A stretch of DNA of 64,000 bases from positions 310,001 to 374,000 of the forward strand of contig NC_088952.1 in assembly GCF_010111755.1 (NCBI RefSeq). Reading direction: 5' to 3'. The stretch comes from Nakaseomyces glabratus. Its lineage: Eukaryota; Ascomycota; Saccharomycetes; Saccharomycetales; Saccharomycetaceae. The position numbers and the translations under genes were made by a program. The notes under the pieces were generated by a model that was given only the letters and a program-made list of their open reading frames with translations, did not search any database and was not told where the DNA came from. Shown one piece after another: positions 19,456 to 29,080 of the stretch. Numbering within the stretch: the first letter of the stretch is position 1; each line of letters starts with the position of its first letter.

Positions 19456-20223
19456 TCACCCATCATCTGCCGATGCTTCGTCTTCATCAGAGGAAACTTC
19501 GGATTCTTCATCAAGATCAGCAACAACGTTCATTTTTTCTACTTCTTGCAGCTGTGTTTGTACTTCTGGGTCTATCTCTTCTTCTTCATCTTCATCTTCT
19601 TCCTTCTCATCACCCTCATCTTCTTCGGTTTGTGTACTTCCATGAATTTGAGGAGCTGATTCTGGAGCATATTTGAAAGCTGATAATATTGATTTCGCCG
19701 AAGCGGATGCTTTATTAACATCACTAGCTTTGCTTGCAGCTGGACGTTCGGCTGGTTCAGTCTCGTCTACATCCATCTCATCATCTTCTTGTAAATCTTC
19801 CTCGGGTATATCCTCTTCCATTGACGCGTCCTTTTGCTCTGCTTCTTGACCTTGCCCCACCGGCTTGGCTGATAATTTGTGAAGACCACTGGAAGTCTTG
19901 GGCTTCTCTATATGCCGTACCACATCTTCCAAAAAAATATAATCGTCTCTGTTTCTAACACACTCAACCAATGCATCGTTAGTCAATCGCAGCCCTGCTT
20001 TCTTCTTGCCTCTCCTCAACTGAGCACCAAATAGCGCTTGCTCAACAAACGACTGTACAAATAGCTCCGTAGCAAAGGCAGTGGCCACATATGCCATATT
20101 AGACGTGAGAATGCTCTCAGGATCCACTTTACCTATACGTTTCACCTTGGATATCGGCAGTTTGGGCGTCCGGTCGCGTATCTTCTGTTGCAACACCATC
20201 TTCTCCTCTTCACTCATTGACAT
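19456..20223 (-). CDS. DPB3: Dpb3, histone-fold subunit of DNA polymerase epsilon
   Basis: The 255-aa product starts MSMSEEEKMVLQQKIRDRTP at ATG 20221-20223. A CBF/NF-Y type histone fold occupies about residues 15-110: LPISKVKRIGKVDPESILTS, then AFATELFVQSFVEQALFGAQ, then LTNDALVECVRNRDDYIFLE. The C-terminal half is low-complexity and strongly acidic (DEGDEKEEDEDEEEEIDPEV). Dpb3 pairs with Dpb4 in the Pol epsilon holoenzyme, binds double-stranded DNA and helps transfer parental histones and maintain silencing. It is longer than in S. cerevisiae (201 aa), the excess being in the acidic tail. It is divergent from PPS1. Confidence 0.93.
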   Translation of the reverse strand: MSMSEEEKMVLQQKIRDRTPKLPISKVKRIGKVDPESILTSNMAYVATAFATELFVQSFVEQALFGAQLRRGKKKAGLRLTNDALVECVRNRDDYIFLEDVVRHIEKPKTSSGLHKLSAKPVGQGQEAEQKDASMEEDIPEEDLQEDDEMDVDETEPAERPAASKASDVNKASASAKSILSAFKYAPESAPQIHGSTQTEEDEGDEKEEDEDEEEEIDPEVQTQLQEVEKMNVVADLDEESEVSSDEDEASADDG

Positions 20224-20783
20224 TTCTAGAGTTAATTAAATTCCACGGTAGTTCCAAAACACTCCACACTTGGTTTCGACCTCTTAGACAACTAAACAAA
20301 TAAATTACTTTCTATACTATAAACAAGGATCAATTGTATATCGAAGACTATTTCGCTGCTTAATCGCTTCTTTTCAAAACTTAGAAAGCCTCATCGGATT
20401 CTAGAAAATAAGAAGCAAGTCCATAGAACTAGTCGCTTGTTTGGTACTAGGGAGCAAGCAAACAAGAATATTGGCAAGCTAGTGTGCAAATTTCAATTAA
20501 TAGGAGCAAGCTGGACATTGGTATCGGTGTGTGTATATTTTAGGCTTGGATAGCGTTTGAATTCTTCCGGTCATAAAGGCTCTAATACCCAAGGGAAATT
20601 CAACGAAGTTATATACTATTCGTGGAAGCAACCCATTTTGCTTCAAGAATAAACGGGTCATTGAGATTTACTGATCCTTTTGACAGACGGGCTGTTAGGA
20701 CAAATATAACCATAGTTTGAGCCAAACTGTCATAGTCATTGCGCTGCTCGACGGACTGGCATCAGACTATTTTACCTCTCACC
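20224..20783. promoter_or_regulatory. divergent promoter region DPB3/PPS1
   Basis: The 560-base spacer lies between divergent genes. The part at 20410-20515 repeats GCAAG/CTTG words several times (for example AGAAGCAAGTCC, GGAGCAAGCAAACAAG, GGAGCAAGCTGG). No MCB (ACGCGT) or other cell-cycle box was seen, although Pol epsilon genes often have one. Confidence 0.45.
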
Positions 20784-23078
20784 ATGATTCCTGCCGAGGA
20801 TGCGTACATAACAGTAGAGAAGAGCTGGAAGCAGTCTACACTGCCTCCTTGTTCCGATATGTTTCCGTGGGCTCATGAGTTTTATGTGAATTCGCCGAGG
20901 CCTTCATATGCGGGGTCGGCTATTATCTTGAGATCGAAGACAACAAGAGATAAGACGATCGATAATATTGCAAGGTTCAGAGGATCGGTAGACCTGGCGG
21001 ACGTGTTTATGTCATGGCCTAATGTGACTGACATGTCTACAAACGATATTTCTTTAGAAGATGAAATACTGTCGTTAAATATAGGTTTCACCAAACAAAT
21101 GGTCGATCTTTGTAAACATGCCGGTGTAATGCCCTTTCTAAAGACAGATGTTCCAGCATATTCCCAATTTCATCTAAAGCGTATGCGAAATAGAGTGATG
21201 AATAGACATCATTCCGCAAGTCTTTCGAGCGCCAGTTGCCGTTCTTCCAGATCACCCGAGTCGAACATAAACCCACTAAGGCGGTTTGATTTACAATGCG
21301 CTAAAATGATTGAAATAGCACAGCATATTTTAGTGTATTGTTTACATTTTGAGAATGGCAGAGACCATTTGCAATGCAAAACATGCCAAATGGTGACAGA
21401 TATTATAAAGCTAGCTCTATTTCACCTGCGAGCTAAAATCAATATAGAGCAAACTGACCTTGGCTATAATCAGATAATTGACTATATAGGGTTTTCTAGC
21501 TTTGCTGATCTTCCAACGGGATTTTTAGTGGTACCCTTGAATCATGTTAGGGATGTGATAATCTCGCAAAACAATGAAACGCGACAGCATCAATTGATTT
21601 CACAATATGATATATTGAGATTTAACAATTGGGATAGTGATTTGAAATATCATGAGAATATGGAGTTGGCTATCTTTACGTCTGCGACCAATATTGATGA
21701 TACAATATGGGTTGGTAATCACCAAGACAACGTTAATTATAGAAAACAATTTGCCCTTAGGGAATTGGGTAAATACCAAAAACCAAAAACTGTAATGAAT
21801 GCACCCTCTGTGGATAGATCAATAATTAATGTAGATGCAATAAGTTATGATGATTCTAGTCTTTGCAGTGAAAAGTTGTATTACATTCCAAGCATAGAGG
21901 TGCCCTGGATTTTGTTTATTAAATGTAATGAATCCTCATCGTTACCATCATCTGAGATATTGGAGAATACATTAACATCTATATTGAATGCACATACTGA
22001 TGAAGGTGAATTCACCCCGAGGAAAAGTAAATCGCTTGATTTTCCATCCAGTGGATCCATTGCGCTAGGTCAACTAAATATAGCATCCGTCGAAGTACTC
22101 CTTAACACTTGCTACCTAATATACCAGGTTTATGCATCCACTAAATTTCAAGCATTGCTATATTGTAGTAATGGTTATACAGAGACTTCTCTTCTATTAA
22201 TTGCATATTTGATATTTTTGTGGGATATACCGTTGGAAGAAACGCTACTGAGACTACATAAAGAGTATGGCCGGCCTTATTTTCTTTTCCATGCGGACTT
22301 ACAAATACTAGGCCACCTTCAATCAATTTTGCGAGAGTTCAGTCCTAATCGCAAGTCTAACAGTACCAAATATTTAGAATCGGTCAAGACGTACTTGGTC
22401 ACGCAAGACCCAAAAGATCTGTTACGCTTATCGATAACCTCTGAGATGTTTAGCAATATATTCTTATTCAAACTACCTTCATCGTCCAACTTTACGAACC
22501 TAAAAGGGCCACTACCGTCAAAAATTCTTGATCATCTATACCTTGGCTCTTTGGAACACGCCGAGAAGCCAGAGCTTCTCAAGAAACTTGGCATCACCCA
22601 TATTTTATCTGTCGGAGAGAGGCTTTCGTGGGTATTTAACCATGAAAGTAAAAGAAGCAAGTGTGAAGAATGGTACTCCAATTGGAAGATTATAGAAAAG
22701 CAAGGCATTCAAATTTGCTGGATACAAAATCTAGAAGATAATGGTGTTGATCCTATCATAAACCAACTCACACATGCATTAGAGTTCATCGACACCTGCT
22801 ACAAACAGAATGGTAAGATATTGGTACACTGCATGGTCGGTGTGTCGAGATCGGCTACTGTATGCATTGCTGAATGTATGAAAAGATTGAAATGTGACGT
22901 AATGCGAGCATACCTCTACGTAAGAGTACGAAGATTGAACATAATTATACAACCTCACTTAATGTTCATGTATGAACTAGAAAAGTGGGCAGAAGAGTAC
23001 ACCGAACAGAAAACACCAAAGACGGAATGGCATCTGCTGTGCAGAGAAATATCCAAATTGAATTGCAAATATGACTAG
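20784..23078 (+). CDS. PPS1: Pps1, dual-specificity protein phosphatase
   Basis: The 764-aa product starts at ATG 20784 (MIPAEDAYITVEKSWKQSTL). The C-terminal dual-specificity phosphatase domain (about residues 590-745) opens with LPSKILDHLYLGSLEHAEKP. It has the catalytic loop HCMVGVSRSATV with nucleophile C683 and the downstream AYLYVRVRRLNIIIQPHLMF helix. The large N-terminal region contains a second, inactive-looking phosphatase-like segment (about residues 440-520, ALLYCSNGYTETSLLLIAYL), where the HCX5R motif is replaced. In S. cerevisiae overproduced Pps1 blocks S phase, linking it to DNA replication control. Length is near S. cerevisiae (807). It is tandem with RIF1, as in the reference order. 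Confidence 0.95.
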   Translation: MIPAEDAYITVEKSWKQSTLPPCSDMFPWAHEFYVNSPRPSYAGSAIILRSKTTRDKTIDNIARFRGSVDLADVFMSWPNVTDMSTNDISLEDEILSLNIGFTKQMVDLCKHAGVMPFLKTDVPAYSQFHLKRMRNRVMNRHHSASLSSASCRSSRSPESNINPLRRFDLQCAKMIEIAQHILVYCLHFENGRDHLQCKTCQMVTDIIKLALFHLRAKINIEQTDLGYNQIIDYIGFSSFADLPTGFLVVPLNHVRDVIISQNNETRQHQLISQYDILRFNNWDSDLKYHENMELAIFTSATNIDDTIWVGNHQDNVNYRKQFALRELGKYQKPKTVMNAPSVDRSIINVDAISYDDSSLCSEKLYYIPSIEVPWILFIKCNESSSLPSSEILENTLTSILNAHTDEGEFTPRKSKSLDFPSSGSIALGQLNIASVEVLLNTCYLIYQVYASTKFQALLYCSNGYTETSLLLIAYLIFLWDIPLEETLLRLHKEYGRPYFLFHADLQILGHLQSILREFSPNRKSNSTKYLESVKTYLVTQDPKDLLRLSITSEMFSNIFLFKLPSSSNFTNLKGPLPSKILDHLYLGSLEHAEKPELLKKLGITHILSVGERLSWVFNHESKRSKCEEWYSNWKIIEKQGIQICWIQNLEDNGVDPIINQLTHALEFIDTCYKQNGKILVHCMVGVSRSATVCIAECMKRLKCDVMRAYLYVRVRRLNIIIQPHLMFMYELEKWAEEYTEQKTPKTEWHLLCREISKLNCKYD

Positions 23079-23847
23079 ATTACATGAAACTTTCCTCTGG
23101 TGGTTTGAGTGATGTAGGTGGGATGATTCTTTTCCATTAATAATAGTCATGAGACACAGAAACTATTTTTTCTATATTTCGATCTTGATAAATAAATACT
23201 AATAAAACGGCATCGTAATAACAAACCAAGTACCCCTCCATAACTAGCATACTACATCTAATCTCTTAGTAACTACATTAATAATATTTATCAAAATCAC
23301 GTGATATAATTGCATACCGTCTTCAAAAAATGGTGAAGTACGCCAAAACGCGAAGTGAAGACACGTTCAGTAAACGTCCAGTCTGTGTTAATGAAGCATC
23401 AATGCCATCAGAGGCATCGCAAACATTGTGCTAGAAAATATTGGTTGTGAAACCAGGAATTAGCTGTTGTTCCACGTCATTTTTATCCATCAACCTTTCT
23501 TGTATAAACAGTATAAATTAGTCAATTTTCTTTTTAAAAGAATTATCAATAAGCTGATCCCTGAATAGTGTTGCGCCAAATCAACAGTATAACGTCAACG
23601 TTTGGAAATACGGGAGTCTCTGTTATAACAGGGTTATCATATTTGTCATAGAAAAATTAATATAGTCACTGTCTTGACGCTGTTTCCTAAGGATTGCGGT
23701 TAGAGGAGAGACGGTTGTAACACTATAACGATTGAAAAAAACCCTTGATTCTGCGACTTCTCGAAATATCCCATATCGACAACGTTAATATACAGGAAAC
23801 AGACCTGATTTGCATCCCACTTTCGCAACATCAGTGATATAGGTACC
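23079..23847. promoter_or_regulatory. PPS1-RIF1 spacer with palindromic E-box
   Basis: The 769-base spacer contains ATCACGTGAT at 23295-23304, a perfect palindrome. It fits the Cbf1/CDEI site RTCACRTG and the Pho4 core CACGTG. It is about 540 bases from the RIF1 start. No AT-rich CDEII or CDEIII follows, so it is not a centromere. Confidence 0.4.
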
Positions 23848-26800
23848 ATGAGTGATGGCTCAGCAGATAGAAAAGGCAAAATGCGTGCCCTTGACATTTT
23901 ATCAAAGCATTTGCGAGGGAAAAACAGTGACAAGACCACTCCAACAAGATATGGTCATAAAAGTGTAGAACTGGAAAGTATACTACGAAAGGACAACATT
24001 GTTAGTAGTCCTTTAGAATCAAGGGATCATCAGGAGTCTCAGAGAATCAATAACCCTCATTCTAATACAGCCTCACCTACTCCAAAGAGAAGAAAGCTCA
24101 ATACCCAAGCGATATCAAGTGACAATAAGACGAAACAAGTACTCTCAATTGGGGAGTTATCGCACCCAGATATGCAGTCAACTCCTGCCAGGAGTCGCAT
24201 CATGAAAAAGGATATTGGCGACCAAAATATGTCATCTAGTGAAATCTATTCACCGAGCGTTAACAAATCAGTCAGCTTTCTTGATGAAAGTAATAAAAAC
24301 TCCGAATCGACAAGTTCCAATTCTTCTCCAAGGCATTCACCCACATCTAAACCCAAAAAATCCATTCTAAGAAACTCATCTTCACCTGAGCATAACAAGC
24401 AGAGAATGAATGACAAATACGGAAAACCGATAGCGGCTAATGTACATTTGTCTCGATCTGAAAATCATTCTAAAAATCAATACTCACCAGATAATTTACA
24501 GTTCTGGGGAAATGGAGAGATACACAGCCTTTCGAGTAATAATTCCGTAGCAGAGTTTGAAAAGCTATTTTTGGGGGCCTTGAAAATATTAATGCAATCG
24601 AAAAATCCTGAATATGGAGCTAAAAAGTTTGAAGTGCATGCCACTATAAATAACATTATGCCATCTTTTTCCAGTACAACATCTAATCAATTTATTGAAA
24701 AGGCTGCCCATATTGTGAAGGACAATTTGAAGATAATTGCCAATATAAGTATCGAGCACCTACGCGATGAACAAAACTCTCTTTTACAAGACAAGGAAAA
24801 AAAGAATCCCTTTAGTATCAGACTTTACATCCAAATTGTGAGGTTTTTTACTAATTTATTTGGCTCTTTTATTATCAACAAATTTCTTATCAGCAGTAAG
24901 GCTTTATGCGAAAGAATGAAACAAGTTTATGAGCTTTCTCTTGAAGCTTTGAAAAACGAGAACTCTAATAAGATGATGTTGATATGCCAAATGACGTTTT
25001 TGAGAGATGAGAAGCTCAGTTATATAAGTTTCACTGAAGATGAGGGTAAACATATGATTCAAATTATAAATCAAATACGGGACATACCTAGTACCAATGC
25101 CATTTGTGAGAAATTGATGTTAATCAAGCAGTTTTTAATTAAGTTTCCTGGACCTATGATATCTACAATTCCAGAATGGCTTCCAACACAAGTTATTTCA
25201 AAGATTGTCTTCTCTGAGGATGTTTACTCAACAAAAACCGGATTTACAGCGATTTCGGTACTCTTAGAACTTCTTAAGAGATGTATTGATCACTCAATAG
25301 GCCATGAATATGTATTTCAGTGTTTACACATCGATTCTACAGCTCTGTACTTTGGAGATTCAAAAGACAAAAAGCTACAGTGGTCTAATAATACTTTGGA
25401 ACAAACATATGACATAAATGAGACTCATCTTGCAGCTATTCTAAGAGATCATATTGACTACCTAGTTAACTCCAAGAGAGAGTATAAATTGGCAATGGAC
25501 ATGTGGTTATCATTTATGGGCCTCCTTTTCAATAGTAAAGGAAGGCTGGCATTTCTTGCATCAAAAGAGGGTGAAAAGTGGGTAGATATCAATCTGAACT
25601 GCTTATCGGTGAACGATCCAAAGTGTAGGATATTATCACTTAAGGTATGGAGGATTCTTATCTATTGTGTGACAAATAATATTGATTTTCTGGGTGAAAA
25701 GGAAGCTAAAAAAATTTCTCAAGTACTTTTGAATCCTGTTAACGTTACCGTTAATAAACTAGAGGATAATAGTACATTTATGGGAGTTAAATATTTGCTC
25801 AATGACTTTTTTTTTAGTACCTGCGGGATAACTAACAAATGTAAACCGACTACAAATATAGTACTTTGGGGGAATTTTATATTTCCGATGCTCGCAACGC
25901 TACTCAATTATTCAGCAAATGAAGATGTTAAATTTGAGTTAGATACGTATATCGGGAAGCTTTTGACTAAAGCTATTCAAAATCAGAAGAATGTAGATAA
26001 AACAAAATCTCTACATCCTATAAAGGTCATAGCATCAGAGGGCGTATCCGTTGATGATATATCTGCTCTCCAATTATCTCAGCTTCCCTATTTGCTAGAA
26101 ACATTGGGCTCTGTCATTCTTCTATATGTGTTGAATAGCAAATCCCAAAATCATAGTCAGACAAGAATGCTAATATTGGAATACTTAGAACAGATACCGA
26201 ATAATCAAATTACTCTGTCCACACTTTGTAGGTGCATCTCTATGTTTTATGAATACTACAATAGCATCGATTTCATCGCAAATTCTCCACGATCCCTTAT
26301 CTCTGACATGTCAAGAGTCTGTATTAAATTTAAGGACATTATTTTTGATGATAACTATAATGTTTTTAGGAACTTCATTCTTTCATTTCTCATGCTATTT
26401 CAAGAAGAAGAACATCATGTAGATAATCTACTTCAAGAACTCATACAGAATGCACTGCAGGCAAATATATCGGAGTTAAAACTTATTGAAGGCATTTTGT
26501 CTCTCAAGAAAACAGATTGTGATCTGTTTGCTATTAATTGGGTTGGTAAAAAGTTACTCTCACCTTCAGTTCAAGAAGGTGACTTTATTTTATATTCTAG
26601 AATTGTTGCAAAAATCAGTGAAAAGCAAACCATTGTTAACTTTCTCGATTTAGCTGATAAACTGGGGTTTGAAGTAAATCCCACGGAAATACTAAGAATT
26701 AGTTTTTGGAAACCATCTGGACTTGTTATTTTTCTCGAGGAATATATCGCAAAACATCATGTTGACTTTGCTGATATTGTGAGCTCGATCATAGATGCTG

Positions 26801-28842
26801 ATAGATTAAATAATGTGGAACTTTTTAGCTACGTTCTTAAGCATCTACCAGAAAACCAGAAAAGTGCGTTTATTAAGCAGCATTATACTAAGTGTCCTCT
26901 TATCTGGAATCAAGGAGTGTTGATTGATGATTATGATCTTATTGACATTACATTGGACTGTGAAATATGCACATTTATAGCCCATCATTTCTCATTTCTG
27001 TCTACTTCCTCCAAGGCAAAATTATTAATCATATTCATTGAGAAAGATATGTATGACTTGCTCGTTCAATTCAGATACAATTTGATACAGGAATTTTTGC
27101 CAACCCTAACTATATATAAAAAGGATGACATTATAACCACAGTACAGCAACACTTAATTAATTATTGCTTTGCAAAAAATAGTTTTGTCTTGCTAGATTG
27201 TATTGAACCATCTACATTGACGTCAAGGACCTTAGAAGATGTTATTAAGCTACTTGAGAAATCGTATGAGGACAACATTACATTTGTTCCGGCCAAATAT
27301 ATTATTTTTATTGATAACCTACCAATGGATACTAAAATTAATACCACAGAAATTTTAAGAGTGTATCTGGTCACCGGCGATGTTACACAGTGTTTGTTCT
27401 TCTTGACATCATTAATTAACGATAAGAAAATGGTTCCGTTAACTAGATGCCGAAATGAAGTTTTCGATTTCTTTATTGCCTTGGATTCTTCAAATGACCT
27501 AAGCATAAAAGCAAAAGCAGTTACCACTTTTGAGAGTTTAATTAATGTTATCTTTTTACTAAGAAAGAAGGTGGATATTGGATTCTTATCACAATACATT
27601 GCCAGATTACCAGAAAGACCATCCAGATATCTAGTTGATTTATCAGAGAAATTAATATTAAATAAATCATTCAACAGAAGTAAGTTCAGAAACTCTTCTA
27701 GCTTCAATGATTTACACACACACGTTAGAACATGGTGTAACCAGTTAGATAATACGTCTGGAAGTCCCAGGGAAACTACACCAATCTCAGCAGCCCACAT
27801 CAATGACCATATAAATAAAAATGCCTTGAGTCTTGAAAAAGATAAAGATAATTTAACAAACAATACTGAACAACAGAAAAATATTCCGAATTCAAAATCT
27901 CAAGAAATCTCAAAATTCAGTAGTAACATAGCAGATGCCAATGATCTACCTTCTAACACTAGAGAATCTAACTGTGATGGGTCCCAAAGCACTGAACCAG
28001 CTGGAGGGAAAATGATAAAAATAGATAAAGGGCAAATTAGCGCAGATATGAAGAATAACAAAATCGCGCCAAGGCAAATTTCTTCTATTGCCAGTGAACC
28101 GGATACTTTAGTCAACTCCAATATTGACAATAAATCTATGATTGAAAAGGGTAAAAATGGCGATAAAACAGTTAATAATAATGCAACTACTAATGATTTT
28201 GAATATCGGACATCTGAAGATCCAATTGTTTCCGTTAATATTCCAATTTTCAACTCTAGAGTTTCAGGTCTCGATAAATTAAATAATCAAAAAATTTCAG
28301 ATGAGTATGTTATTAGTAGTCATGACCTAGAACTTGCCAGAAATGGTTTACAAAACCAGGCACAACTTCATGATATGCATGAGGGATATAAAAAGAAATC
28401 TGCAAATCTATTGACTCAACATAACATGAGACCACCATTTGAGGATGTTGCTATTCCAACTCATAAAGAGTTGAAGATTCCAATCTTTAATTCATTGATA
28501 CTTAAAAGTACCAACCAACAACCAATGATTCCTAACTCTCAAAGAAAAGTGCAATCAGAGGTTGCTATTAGAAAAAGACCACTCGGGAATCCGAGCACAC
28601 AAGGCCAATACACTGATATAGAGAATGAGAGAGTTCGTGACTATGATGATAGTCAAAGTCTTGAGGATTCTGCTGACATACGACTACATTTTCCTAACAA
28701 ACGTGCTCGCCGTATCGTTTCCAAACTCAGAGGATTTAGTGAATACGACATGGGCCAGTTATCTGCAGAAGAAAAGCGCAATTTGAGAATTGAGCTTTTG
28801 GATTTCCTTATGAAAATCGAATATCATACCATAACCGATTAG
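23848..28842 (+). CDS. RIF1: Rif1, telomere-length and replication-timing regulator
   Basis: The 1664-aa product starts MSDGSADRKGKMRALDILSK at ATG 23848. The disordered N-terminus carries protein phosphatase 1 docking motifs: an RVxF-type KSVSF at residues 140-144 and SILR at 172-175. These recruit Glc7 to oppose DDK at origins. A long alpha-helical HEAT-type body follows (about residues 230-1290). After a Ser/Asn-rich linker, the motif IPIFNS occurs twice (1465-1470 and 1544-1549) in the area where S. cerevisiae Rif1 binds Rap1. The end (FPNKRARRIVSKLRGFSEYD to the terminus) is the C-terminal oligomerisation module. It is somewhat shorter than S. cerevisiae Rif1 (1916). It converges on HAP1, which is the junction between the chromosome II-like and XII-like blocks. 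Confidence 0.94.
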   Translation: MSDGSADRKGKMRALDILSKHLRGKNSDKTTPTRYGHKSVELESILRKDNIVSSPLESRDHQESQRINNPHSNTASPTPKRRKLNTQAISSDNKTKQVLSIGELSHPDMQSTPARSRIMKKDIGDQNMSSSEIYSPSVNKSVSFLDESNKNSESTSSNSSPRHSPTSKPKKSILRNSSSPEHNKQRMNDKYGKPIAANVHLSRSENHSKNQYSPDNLQFWGNGEIHSLSSNNSVAEFEKLFLGALKILMQSKNPEYGAKKFEVHATINNIMPSFSSTTSNQFIEKAAHIVKDNLKIIANISIEHLRDEQNSLLQDKEKKNPFSIRLYIQIVRFFTNLFGSFIINKFLISSKALCERMKQVYELSLEALKNENSNKMMLICQMTFLRDEKLSYISFTEDEGKHMIQIINQIRDIPSTNAICEKLMLIKQFLIKFPGPMISTIPEWLPTQVISKIVFSEDVYSTKTGFTAISVLLELLKRCIDHSIGHEYVFQCLHIDSTALYFGDSKDKKLQWSNNTLEQTYDINETHLAAILRDHIDYLVNSKREYKLAMDMWLSFMGLLFNSKGRLAFLASKEGEKWVDINLNCLSVNDPKCRILSLKVWRILIYCVTNNIDFLGEKEAKKISQVLLNPVNVTVNKLEDNSTFMGVKYLLNDFFFSTCGITNKCKPTTNIVLWGNFIFPMLATLLNYSANEDVKFELDTYIGKLLTKAIQNQKNVDKTKSLHPIKVIASEGVSVDDISALQLSQLPYLLETLGSVILLYVLNSKSQNHSQTRMLILEYLEQIPNNQITLSTLCRCISMFYEYYNSIDFIANSPRSLISDMSRVCIKFKDIIFDDNYNVFRNFILSFLMLFQEEEHHVDNLLQELIQNALQANISELKLIEGILSLKKTDCDLFAINWVGKKLLSPSVQEGDFILYSRIVAKISEKQTIVNFLDLADKLGFEVNPTEILRISFWKPSGLVIFLEEYIAKHHVDFADIVSSIIDADRLNNVELFSYVLKHLPENQKSAFIKQHYTKCPLIWNQGVLIDDYDLIDITLDCEICTFIAHHFSFLSTSSKAKLLIIFIEKDMYDLLVQFRYNLIQEFLPTLTIYKKDDIITTVQQHLINYCFAKNSFVLLDCIEPSTLTSRTLEDVIKLLEKSYEDNITFVPAKYIIFIDNLPMDTKINTTEILRVYLVTGDVTQCLFFLTSLINDKKMVPLTRCRNEVFDFFIALDSSNDLSIKAKAVTTFESLINVIFLLRKKVDIGFLSQYIARLPERPSRYLVDLSEKLILNKSFNRSKFRNSSSFNDLHTHVRTWCNQLDNTSGSPRETTPISAAHINDHINKNALSLEKDKDNLTNNTEQQKNIPNSKSQEISKFSSNIADANDLPSNTRESNCDGSQSTEPAGGKMIKIDKGQISADMKNNKIAPRQISSIASEPDTLVNSNIDNKSMIEKGKNGDKTVNNNATTNDFEYRTSEDPIVSVNIPIFNSRVSGLDKLNNQKISDEYVISSHDLELARNGLQNQAQLHDMHEGYKKKSANLLTQHNMRPPFEDVAIPTHKELKIPIFNSLILKSTNQQPMIPNSQRKVQSEVAIRKRPLGNPSTQGQYTDIENERVRDYDDSQSLEDSADIRLHFPNKRARRIVSKLRGFSEYDMGQLSAEEKRNLRIELLDFLMKIEYHTITD

Positions 28843-29080
28843 CCACTTACTGTTAAGATTTGAAACCAATGATCCTAACTTGACTTCTGACTCCCTTCTC
28901 TCAAGATTTGTATTGTACACGATCTTGAGTACGTAAATGGATAATGCTTTCTCACACTTTTTAGTTATTTAATCAGTTCGCAAGTAGTAGATTAGGTATT
29001 ATATCATAATCCGTAAAAATTGTATTATATATATATATGACTGTGGAAAAATTAAATACACAAACATAACAAATGCACAC

